Assembly (NCBI GenBank): GCA_037189985.1
Contig: JBBCJX010000014.1
Span: forward strand, 186,001-250,000
Reading direction: 5' to 3'
Source of the DNA: UBA2031 sp037189985
GTDB lineage: Bacteria > Pseudomonadota > Gammaproteobacteria > Pseudomonadales > Moraxellaceae
Length of the DNA stretch: 64,000 nt
Made by a program: the position numbers and the translations under genes. Below, piece by piece: positions 58,288 to 64,000 of this stretch. The first letter of the stretch is position 1. The number at the start of each line of letters is the position of its first letter. A model generated the notes under the pieces. It did not search any database and was not told where the DNA came from. It saw nothing but the letters and a program-made list of their open reading frames with translations.

Positions 58288-59765
58288 GGATTCACCTGTC
58301 GGCGCAGATGCAGAAGCAGATCGGAAGCGGCAAGACCCCGCTCTCCGCCCGAAGCGGCCGCATCACCGGCCAGCGCATGCGCCAGCACGCCCAGACGCGC
58401 AGGCTGCGCCACACTTTGTGCACGCAGGCCGCCAATCACGCCAGCCAGCACGTCACCCATGCCGCCAGCAGCCATGCCGGGATTGCCGTAGGGGCAGAGT
58501 GACAGGCCGTCATCGTCCAGCACCAGCGAGCCTGCGCCCTTGAGCACCACGCTGCCCCCATAGCGCCGCCGCAACTCGCGCACGGCAGCAAAGCGATCGG
58601 CCTGCACGGCAGCCACCGTGGTGCCCAGCAAACGTGACGCTTCGCCCGGGTGCGGCGTCAGGGACCAGTCCGCACGCGACTCCGGCTGCTCGGCCAGCAA
58701 ATTAAGTGCATCGGCATCCACCACCAGCGGCAAGCAGCTGTCGAGTACGGCACCAAAAAGCGCGGTTCCCCATTCTCCCTGCCCAAGGCCGGGCCCCAGC
58801 ACAATCACGTCAGCACGGGCGAAGAGCGCGGCCAGATCCGCCGCACTGCTCACGCCGTGGCACATGAGTTCAGGCCGGCGCGCCGTCAGCATCATCAGGT
58901 GCGCCGGCCGCGTGGCCACCGAGACCAGCCCGGCACCACTGCGCAATGCCGCCTCGGCCGCCAGCGCCACAGCACCAGCCATGCCGTGGTCTCCCCCTAC
59001 AACCAGCACATGCCCGCTCTGCCCCTTGTGGGCATCCCGCGCACGGCGGCCCAGAGCCGCCAGATCAGCAGCATCCTGACGCAGCGCTACCGGCTCGGCA
59101 GTCTGGTAGATGGAATGAGGGACATCGAGGCCAGCAAACCTCAGTGCGCCAGCTAGCGCAGGACCACGCCCGGTCAGAAGGCCGGGCTTGAGCCCGATAA
59201 AAGTGATAGTGGCGTCAGCCCGCACAGCCTCGCCCAGTTCAGCGCCGGTATCCGCCTGCAGCCCCGAAGGCAGGTCCAGCGCAAGGACCGGCTTGCCACT
59301 CTGGTTCACGGCCGCAATGACAGCAGCAAAATCACCGGACAACGGCTTGTTCAGGCCCGTGCCGAACAGGGCATCCACATAGACATCCGCCTCCGGCAAT
59401 TCGCCCTTCCAGCTCTTCTCGGGCACGCGGGCACGGGTGGCCTCGTTGGCGGCTTCGGCCGCCGCACCCGTCAGCGGCTCGTGGTCGCCCAGCGTCAGTA
59501 CCTTCACATCCAGATGCTGGTTCCAGGCCAGACGTGCCAGCACATAACCATCACCGCCGTTGTTACCGGGGCCGGCGAGCACGACAATGCGCGTGGCCAG
59601 TGGCCAGCGCTCACGCAGCAACTGGAAGGCCGCCTCCCCGGCACGGGTCATCAGGGCATAGCCGTTGATGCCGCCAGCAATGGCGCGACGATCCAGTTCA
59701 CGGGTCTGGGCAGCGGTGTAGAGTGAGCGGGGCAGAGAAGACATGACGGCAGCCAGATGATTCAT
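58284..59765 (-). CDS. nnr: Bifunctional NAD(P)H-hydrate repair enzyme Nnr
   Basis: The 493-residue protein fuses an N-terminal epimerase (YTAAQTRELDRRAIAG, LAGPGNNGGDGYVLARL) with a C-terminal ADP-dependent dehydratase (KGQSGHVLVVGGDHGMAGA, PGLGQGEWG, LTPHPGEASRLLG, and GNPGMAAGGMGDVLAG). It repairs hydrated NAD(P)H. Start candidates are ATG 59765 and 59744; neither has a clear ribosome site. It is divergent from queG. Confidence 0.94.
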   Translation of the reverse strand: MNHLAAVMSSLPRSLYTAAQTRELDRRAIAGGINGYALMTRAGEAAFQLLRERWPLATRIVVLAGPGNNGGDGYVLARLAWNQHLDVKVLTLGDHEPLTGAAAEAANEATRARVPEKSWKGELPEADVYVDALFGTGLNKPLSGDFAAVIAAVNQSGKPVLALDLPSGLQADTGAELGEAVRADATITFIGLKPGLLTGRGPALAGALRFAGLDVPHSIYQTAEPVALRQDAADLAALGRRARDAHKGQSGHVLVVGGDHGMAGAVALAAEAALRSGAGLVSVATRPAHLMMLTARRPELMCHGVSSAADLAALFARADVIVLGPGLGQGEWGTALFGAVLDSCLPLVVDADALNLLAEQPESRADWSLTPHPGEASRLLGTTVAAVQADRFAAVRELRRRYGGSVVLKGAGSLVLDDDGLSLCPYGNPGMAAGGMGDVLAGVIGGLRAQSVAQPARLGVLAHALAGDAAASGGERGLAASDLLLHLRRQVNP

Positions 59766-59883
59766 AACAGCCCGGTACTCTACCGCAAAAACGGCGGCGC
59801 CTGCGGTGGGACGGCACCCGGACATGCTGCGGACACCACGTGTTTGCGCCACGGTACATAGCGCAAATGTCATGGAGAGAGGC

Positions 59884-61011
59884 ATGAAGCACATCCCTGC
59901 GGCGAGCACCGGGCTGGATTACAGCCAGCTTGCCGCCGACATCCGGCAATGGGGCCGTGAACTCGGCTTCCAACAGGTCGGGATCAGCGACATTGCGCTG
60001 GGCGAGCATCCTGCACGGCTGGCCGACTGGATTGCACGCGGCTTCCATGCCGACATGGATTTCATGGCCGACCCCAAGCGCACGCACCCGGAAACACTCA
60101 TTCCCGGCACACTGCGCGTGATTTCCGTCCGCATGGATTACTGGCCTGCCGACACGCGCGCGCCGGAAATCCTGCGCGATCCGACACGCGCCTACATCTC
60201 CCGCTACGCACTGGGCCGCGACTACCACAAGACCGTGCGCAAACGCCTGCAGAAATTCGCCGAGCGCATCAGCCTGGCCATCGGAGAATTCGGCTACCGT
60301 GCCTTTGTCGATTCCGCGCCAGTGATGGAAAAGCCGTATGCCGAGCAGGCCGGACTTGGCTGGATGGGCAAGCACACCGTGATCATCAATCGCGAGGCCG
60401 GCTCCTATTTTTTTCTGGGCGAACTTTTCACCGATCTTCCCCTTCCTGTTGATGCTCCCGTCAGCAAACATTGCGGAAGCTGCACGGCCTGCCTGGATAT
60501 CTGCCCTACCCAGGCGATTGTCGCGCCCTACCAACTGGATGCGCGCCGCTGCATTTCATGGCTAACCATTGAATACGAAGGAGTCATTCCCGAAGAGTTA
60601 CGCAAGTCCATTGGCAACCGCGTTTTCGGTTGTGACGATTGCCAGCTCGTCTGTCCCTGGAACCGTTATGCCAAGGCCTCAGGTGAAAAGGATTTCCTGC
60701 CGCGCGGGCAACTTGACCGCGCCACGCTACTGGAGCTTTTCCTGTGGACAGAAGAACAATACCTGCGTGCTACCGAAGGCATGGCACTGCGCCGCGCCCT
60801 TTATCCGGTATTCCTGAGGAATCTCGCCATCGGATTGGGAAATGTCCCGCATGATCCCGATATCATCACAGCTCTGGAGGCACGCCTGCCGACAGCGGGC
60901 GAAATACTCGCCGAGCACATACGATGGGCACTTTCACAGCAGAACACAGCACTCTTGACTGCACAACATCCGGCCGGACAACCCTTGGTCCCACCTCAGC
61001 CTGGACGATGA
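59884..61011 (+). CDS. queG: Epoxyqueuosine reductase QueG
   Basis: GGAG six bases before ATG 59884 gives 375 residues. The N-terminal half is the cobalamin-binding domain (ELGFQQVGISDI, ARLADWIARGFHADMDFM). The [4Fe-4S] clusters are in CGSCTACLDICPTQAI (near 203) and CDDCQLVCPWN (near 253). QueG reduces epoxyqueuosine in tRNA to queuosine. The last 16 bases overlap the convergent membrane-protein gene. Confidence 0.96.
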   Translation: MKHIPAASTGLDYSQLAADIRQWGRELGFQQVGISDIALGEHPARLADWIARGFHADMDFMADPKRTHPETLIPGTLRVISVRMDYWPADTRAPEILRDPTRAYISRYALGRDYHKTVRKRLQKFAERISLAIGEFGYRAFVDSAPVMEKPYAEQAGLGWMGKHTVIINREAGSYFFLGELFTDLPLPVDAPVSKHCGSCTACLDICPTQAIVAPYQLDARRCISWLTIEYEGVIPEELRKSIGNRVFGCDDCQLVCPWNRYAKASGEKDFLPRGQLDRATLLELFLWTEEQYLRATEGMALRRALYPVFLRNLAIGLGNVPHDPDIITALEARLPTAGEILAEHIRWALSQQNTALLTAQHPAGQPLVPPQPGR

Positions 61012-61376
61012 TCAAAAAAGTACAGCACTACCGCCAAAGAAAGACTTGCAAGAGCGACGGCATCCGCGACAACAACCTTGCGAATAGCCGCGTTGTAGTC
61101 TCCCACTAGCCAGGCCAGGCATATGAAAGACAGCACACTCACAAAGCCGGCAAAAAAAGCCAATGGCTGCAATGAAGGCTGAAAAGCCGCGTACATCAGA
61201 AAAAGGCCCAGCAATCCAAAAAGCACCGCACGGTGGCGCATGAGAATTTCCAGATTCTTCTCATGAAAGGAGAGTTCGTATAGCGCAGCCAATCGCTCGG
61301 CACTCAGCACACCACTGAGAGGCAGTAGATGGATGATGGCAACCAAAACCAATAGTACGGAAACAGCCGCTTTCAT
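60996..61376 (-). CDS. Small membrane protein, unknown
   Basis: The 126-residue protein has four hydrophobic segments (MKAAVSVLLVLVAIIHLL, HRAVLFGLLGLFLMYAAF, LAFFAGFVSVLSFICLAWL, VVADAVALASLSLAVVLYF). Such short four-helix proteins are often labelled phosphopantetheine adenylyltransferase by error; there is no nucleotide-transferase motif here. It overlaps queG by 16 bases at the 3' end and is on the opposite strand, with the VOC gene upstream. Confidence 0.65.
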   Translation of the reverse strand: MKAAVSVLLVLVAIIHLLPLSGVLSAERLAALYELSFHEKNLEILMRHRAVLFGLLGLFLMYAAFQPSLQPLAFFAGFVSVLSFICLAWLVGDYNAAIRKVVVADAVALASLSLAVVLYFFDHRPG

Positions 61377-61409
61377 GACCCTGTCACTCCCTCAAACCAG
61401 CAACAGTCT

Positions 61410-61838
61410 TCAATCCGCTTTCTCATCAGAGGGAATGGCTGCCGGGTCCATCCAGAAGGCCTCCCAGACATGCCCGTCAGGATCAGCCAGATTACGGTTA
61501 TACATGAAGCCGAGGTCCTGCACGGGGTTAATGTCAGCTGTTCCGCCATTGGCAGAAGCCGCTACGTTCATGGCATCGACCATATCGCGGCTATCACAAG
61601 ACAGCGCAAGCATCACCTCGCTGGCCGCAGCAGGCGGAATCGGGCGGCTCGTGAAGGTTCGCCATTTTGCATGTGTGAGCAACATGACATTGATTGCCTC
61701 ACTCCACACCATGCAGGCGGCCGTATCGTCGGTAAAGTGAGGATTGTTCTCAAAGCCCAGGGCTTTGTAGAAAGCCATGGATGCGCCGAGATCGGCAACG
61801 GGCAGGTTCACGAAAATCATTCTGGTCATTTCATGCAA
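61410..61838 (-). CDS. VOC-superfamily protein (glyoxalase/dioxygenase-like)
   Basis: AAGGAG four bases before ATG 61838 gives a 142-residue protein; ATG 61829 is also possible. It carries the VOC pattern: MIFVNLPVADLGASMAFYKA at the N-terminus, FTDDTAACMVWSEAINVMLL, then RDMVDAMNVAASANGGTAD and DPDGHVWEAFWMDP. His and Glu near the end (GHVWEAF) match metal ligands of the family. It is upstream of the membrane gene with a 33-base gap. A candidate integron core site lies in its leader at 61884-61889. Confidence 0.85.
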   Translation of the reverse strand: MHEMTRMIFVNLPVADLGASMAFYKALGFENNPHFTDDTAACMVWSEAINVMLLTHAKWRTFTSRPIPPAAASEVMLALSCDSRDMVDAMNVAASANGGTADINPVQDLGFMYNRNLADPDGHVWEAFWMDPAAIPSDEKAD

Positions 61839-61883
61839 CTCCTTAATTTTTTTCTGGAATAACTCCGAATCACACTTATTTTT

Positions 61884-61915
61884 TATAACGCAAGCCCTTA
61901 AGCCGGCTTTATATT
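61884..61915 (-). other. Candidate integron attachment (attC-like) site before the VOC gene
   Basis: On the minus strand the sequence runs GGCTTAAGGGCTTGCGTTAT, which resembles the right half of an attC site (GGCTTAA...GCGTTA), ending in the core GTTATA. The left half is not clearly recognised, so this is a degenerate or partial site. It would mark the far end of the cassette array. Confidence 0.4.
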
Positions 61916-61953
61916 TGTGCGTCCGATATTAATCCCTTAAGCATCCCCATTTC

Positions 61954-62223
61954 TCAACCCCTCTTGAGAATACCGAATACAGACTCTGGTTCTGGTTTGA
62001 AGCAGACAAGATTAAGCTCATGATCTTCAAGCCAAATCCTGGCGCACCCCCTGCACTGATACATGGTTCTTTCGTATTTTGGCAAGACAATCCAGGGCTC
62101 CTTCATTGCTTCAACCTCGAAAAATGCGGTCTCACGAGATTGATCCGGCATGAAATAAGCCTTGTTCTCTTGATAGTCGGTGTTGTCGTAGATGATCGCA
62201 CCACAAACGCATGAGAATTTCAT
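61954..62223 (-). CDS. Small cysteine-rich protein, likely zinc-binding
   Basis: The 89-residue protein has CVCG at the N-terminus and CRGC about 50 residues later, followed by a third Cys (LVCF). This suggests a zinc ribbon. The sequence MKFSCVCGAIIYDNTDYQE starts a small fold with many aromatics. GGGGGATAA lies just before ATG 62223. It is more AT-rich than the upstream operons and is preceded by a candidate integron core site (GTTAGG at 62241-62246). I do not recognise a family. Confidence 0.6.
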   Translation of the reverse strand: MKFSCVCGAIIYDNTDYQENKAYFMPDQSRETAFFEVEAMKEPWIVLPKYERTMYQCRGCARIWLEDHELNLVCFKPEPESVFGILKRG

Positions 62224-62240
62224 TTATCCCCCTTGCGATT

Positions 62241-62447
62241 CCTAACGTCTGAACTAATCCGTGCCACAAATCGATTTCTGCTTGAGTGAATTTTCAGACC
62301 CTATCGCCACAAGATGGCGCTCCCGAAAACAAAGGAAAAGCGGCAATGCCAGCGAAGGACCGACAATCATGCAAGACAGCGGAAGCCACAGCCGACGCAT
62401 TGCGAGCCTGCGCCCAATGAAATGCATGGTGCAACATAGCGTTGAGC
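62241..62447 (-). other. Candidate attC site before the Cys-rich gene
   Basis: Minus strand: GATTAGTTCAGACGTTAGG, with the core GTTAGG at 62241-62246, matches the right half (L'-R') of typical attC sites. A possible R'' core GCTCAAC (plus-strand GTTGAGC at 62441-62447) lies 200 bases away, which is long for attC, so the left boundary is uncertain. The sequence between has imperfect palindromes. Confidence 0.4.
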
Positions 62448-62539
62448 GCTCCGTCAAACTCACAGAAGGCATCACAGAACTCTTCAAAGAAAAGCCTTAT
62501 TTCATCAACCATCTCAGGCTCATATGGAATCGTTGCCAT
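62294..62539 (-). pseudogene. Probable truncated NTF2/SnoaL-like gene fragment
   Basis: The 81-codon frame begins MATIPYEPEMVDEIRLFFEE and FCDAFCEFDGALNAM, which resembles the start of SnoaL/DUF4440-type proteins (EIRxFFEEFCDAFxxFDG). After that the similarity stops and the reading frame runs on through palindromic DNA. A full-length family member would need about 50 more residues. I read it as a truncated cassette gene; a second frame in the same DNA (62254-62487) has no support. Confidence 0.35.
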
Positions 62540-62620
62540 ACTCGTTGCTTGTCCCGAAGAGACCTGGCGTTGGATTTAAGTGACGCAACTGTAAGCCGTC
62601 GCTACTTGAGCGATTTTTTG

Positions 62621-63109
62621 CTATTTCTCTCTAATGTTTTTATTGATTTCGGAGTAAAACCATGCCGAATCTTCTTCTTGGATTCTTTTAAAATCAGCCT
62701 TAAATATTTCCGACAGTTCACTGGTTTTCTGCTTATGCAAAATAAATACTGAATCATTTTGGATTTCAATTAGTCTTTTAAGTTGATCCTCAGTAAATAT
62801 CTCTGAATATGCTTTTGCATACTTCTCTCTAATATTATTAAAGTCCAATCTATCTTTAATTCTTTTAAGATATTCCCTTCTAAGAAGAATGATTCTGTCG
62901 GATTGGTGAGACTTTATTCCATATCCTTCTGCCATCGCCTTTATTTGATCATCAATCAAGTTTGTCATAGTTTTTTGAGCTGCGGCAATGCCGGCTGGTG
63001 GCTCAAGATGATCTGCCAGAGCCTTGGCCAGAATCATTTTATGATCTTCAGCAAGGGCAACCGAGGGCACTGCCAATATACAAATTACTGCAAATAACGT
63101 ATTTCTCAT
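62621..63109 (-). CDS. Exported DUF2059-like protein
   Basis: ATG 63109 is chosen over an in-frame TTG at 63121 because it starts the signal peptide MRNTLFAVICILAVPSVALA directly. The 162-residue precursor ends with a DUF2059-like region (KAYSEIFTEDQLKRLIEIQN, near 105-125). The body is helical and charged. It is clearly more AT-rich than the rest of the window, which suggests transfer. It lies next to the integrase remnant and is the first candidate cassette. The core sequence GTTAGC stands 16 bases before its start. Confidence 0.72.
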   Translation of the reverse strand: MRNTLFAVICILAVPSVALAEDHKMILAKALADHLEPPAGIAAAQKTMTNLIDDQIKAMAEGYGIKSHQSDRIILLRREYLKRIKDRLDFNNIREKYAKAYSEIFTEDQLKRLIEIQNDSVFILHKQKTSELSEIFKADFKRIQEEDSAWFYSEINKNIREK

Positions 63110-63124
63110 TTCTTTACTCAAATA

Positions 63125-63177
63125 GCTAACGTTAAAGTTCAGTCATGCCTGCCTGAGAGCACAGAGTGTGCATGACT
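63125..63177 (-). other. Candidate integron core site and hairpin before the DUF2059 gene
   Basis: Minus strand: TGAACTTTAACGTTAGC ends in the core GTTAGC (plus-strand GCTAAC at 63125-63130). The arms AGTCATGC (63141-63148) and GCATGACT (63170-63177) form a perfect stem, as in the folded part of an attC site. The left core is not recognised. It could be an attC or the attI of a lost integrase. Confidence 0.45.
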
Positions 63178-63199
63178 TATATGACACTACCCTTGCGTG

Positions 63200-63377
63200 A
63201 CTGAGGTATAGAGTGAGGCCCATGGTCTGCGCAAACAAATCACTGGAGAGCCAGCCCGATTGAATGAAGGTTCCGGCAAGCCGAGACCGTTAACAAGCGA
63301 GAGGCGGCTCCCCAACCCGAAATGCACTCGAACAGTCGAATGGGTGTCGAGCCCGAATCTAGCAAGTGGGAGTTCGC
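63200..63377 (+). ncRNA. Possible remnant of an IS110-family left-end noncoding region
   Basis: About 180 bases without a gene precede the transposase start. They contain several short inverted repeats and resemble left ends of IS110-type elements. In IS110 elements this end can encode a structured guide (bridge) RNA. I cannot identify a specific fold or its boundaries. No other feature is seen in this stretch. Confidence 0.3.
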
Positions 63378-63512
63378 ATGACAATTTCCACTCAGAGTGA
63401 AAGGAGCACCAACATCGGCATTGATGTTGGCAAGGAGCAACTGGATGTGGTCTGGCACGAAACCGGCGAGCATCTGGTGATTGAAAATACCGCCAAGGCC
63501 ATACGTATGCTC
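63378..63512 (+). pseudogene. IS110-family transposase, N-terminal fragment
   Basis: GGGAG six bases before ATG 63378 starts a frame whose first part is IS110-like: STNIGIDVGKEQLDVVWHET. That is the DEDD catalytic beginning (first Asp in GIDVGKEQLDV). About 45 residues remain; a full IS110 transposase has some 300-350. Near 63512 the frame passes directly into an integron integrase end (IRTVQALLGHADV), so the element was cut by recombination or deletion. It is not functional. Confidence 0.7.
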
Positions 63513-63618
63513 ATCCGTACCGTGCAAGCGTTACTGGGCCATGCGGATGTTTCTACAACACAGATATATCCATGCCCTGAACCGGGGTGGCCTTGGCGTG
63601 AAAAGCCCGCTGGATTGA
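63513..63618 (+). pseudogene. intI: Integron integrase (IntI) C-terminal remnant with frameshift
   Basis: The frame reads IRTVQALLGHADVSTTQIY, which includes the catalytic His region (GHADVSTT) and the Tyr nucleophile of tyrosine recombinases. After TAT one base instead of three follows, so the next block HALNRGGLGVKSPLD lies in a shifted frame ending at TGA 63616-63618. The GGxGVxSPLD ending is typical of IntI and not of XerC/XerD. The rest of the integrase is missing, including the IntI-specific domain. It is oriented away from the cassette genes, as in intact integrons. Confidence 0.72.
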
Positions 63619-63742
63619 CCTTGCCTGCTGTCAGCCGGCAAGGTCACACGATCACCCCACCTGTAACAAGGGGTTCCTCCGGGGCCGGCTATTCCCTATC
63701 GTCCGCAGCAACCTTTCCCATTTGCTCAACGGAGCCTGCGGC

Positions 63743-64000
63743 ATGACCGTCTCCCCGCGCAGTGCCATTGCCTTTGCCAGCCTGCTGACCCTGCTCGTTG
63801 TCTTTCTCATGCTGGCGCTGGCCCAGTCCACCCCGCAGCTTGGCCTGCGCTGGGAGCCGGGGCCTGACAATACGCTGGCCATTGCCTCGGTAGAGCCCGG
63901 AAGCCCTCAGGCGGGGCAGTTAGCTGCAGGCGATATCGTCACCCACTTCCTGCTGCCGGATACCGCCATCCCCGCCACGCCCGTCCTGCTGGTGGAAGAG
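63743..64000 (+). CDS. Membrane protein with PDZ-like segment, N-terminal part
   Basis: GGAG eight bases before ATG 63743 starts a gene that runs off the window (86 codons seen). An N-terminal membrane segment (IAFASLLTLLVVFLMLALAQ) is followed by a PDZ-like stretch: LGLRWEPGPDNTLAIASVEP and SPQAGQLAAGDIVTHF. Such a start can belong to a protease or a sensor protein with a periplasmic PDZ domain. The type cannot be settled from this part. Confidence 0.6.
   Translation, partial: MTVSPRSAIAFASLLTLLVVFLMLALAQSTPQLGLRWEPGPDNTLAIASVEPGSPQAGQLAAGDIVTHFLLPDTAIPATPVLLVEE

Noticed and set aside
62254..62487. A 77-codon minus-strand frame overlapping the NTF2-like fragment
   Set aside because: No ribosome site, no family-like sequence, and it runs through palindromic DNA of the candidate attC.
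63513..63618. XerC/XerD or a phage integrase as the source of the recombinase remnant
   Set aside because: The ending GGxGVxSPLD is typical of IntI integrases and not of XerC/D; no phage genes are nearby.
63366..63746. Reading the whole IS110-IntI frame as a functional fused recombinase
   Set aside because: Both partners are truncated, and the IntI part has a frameshift before its C-terminal block, so it cannot be an active enzyme.
1..64000. CRISPR arrays, rRNA and tRNA genes
   Set aside because: I read for regularly spaced repeats and for rRNA/tRNA-like sequence and saw none; a covariance search would be needed to exclude a tRNA with certainty.

Overview
This is a 64 kb stretch of a GC-rich chromosome from a gammaproteobacterium. 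The best taxonomic signals are the block queG / nnr-tsaE-amiC-mutL-miaA-hfq-hflX, the hisZ-purA pair, acnA, rnk, and a type IV pilin gene behind a sigma-54 promoter. A Pseudomonadales-like, aerobic, non-enteric organism fits, but I cannot name a genus from the sequence. No rRNA, tRNA, CRISPR array or intact mobile element was seen.

Layout. 1-10.2 kb: end of a sodium:solute symporter, helicase hrpB, an acyl-CoA thioesterase, an NlpC/P60 hydrolase, a molybdopterin oxidoreductase and aconitase A, with three paired REP-like palindromes between genes. 10.3-15 kb: exported amidohydrolase, small outer-membrane barrel, an XRE regulator behind a large palindrome, a YehS-type protein, a TRL-like lipoprotein, a YjdM-type protein and an orphan. 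15-31.5 kb: accessory metabolism and envelope genes (class B monooxygenase, fatty-acid-hydroxylase-like protein, acyl-CoA ligase, dienelactone hydrolase, HSL-type hydrolase, SGNH hydrolase, DUF2167 protein) plus two divergent copies of an unknown 335-349 aa family. 31.5-37.4 kb: oxidative stress and metal genes (katG with a 31-codon ORF just upstream, dps, ZIP transporter, EamA exporter). 37.5-43 kb: CPA2 antiporter, pirin, mtgA, DUF2164 protein, and a divergent TetR/SDR pair.

43-59.8 kb holds the housekeeping operons. hisZ-purA runs directly into an Mla-type transporter cluster (mlaE, a degenerate ATPase, mlaD) joined by 4-base start/stop overlaps. The nnr-tsaE-amiC-mutL-miaA-hfq-hflX group runs into an SRPBCC protein and lrgA-lrgB, where hflK-hflC are often found in relatives. 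pilA lies between the Mla cluster and the TetR/SDR pair.

59.9-64 kb: after queG the sequence becomes patchier and more AT-rich. From about 61.9 kb three small genes or fragments lie on the minus strand, with integron-type core sites (GTTAGC, GTTAGG, GTTATA) ahead of three of the reading frames. They end against a plus-strand remnant of an integron integrase C-terminus, fused to the N-terminus of an IS110-family transposase. I read this as a decayed chromosomal integron; it is the most interesting object in the window. The last 258 bases start a PDZ-like membrane protein that runs off the end.
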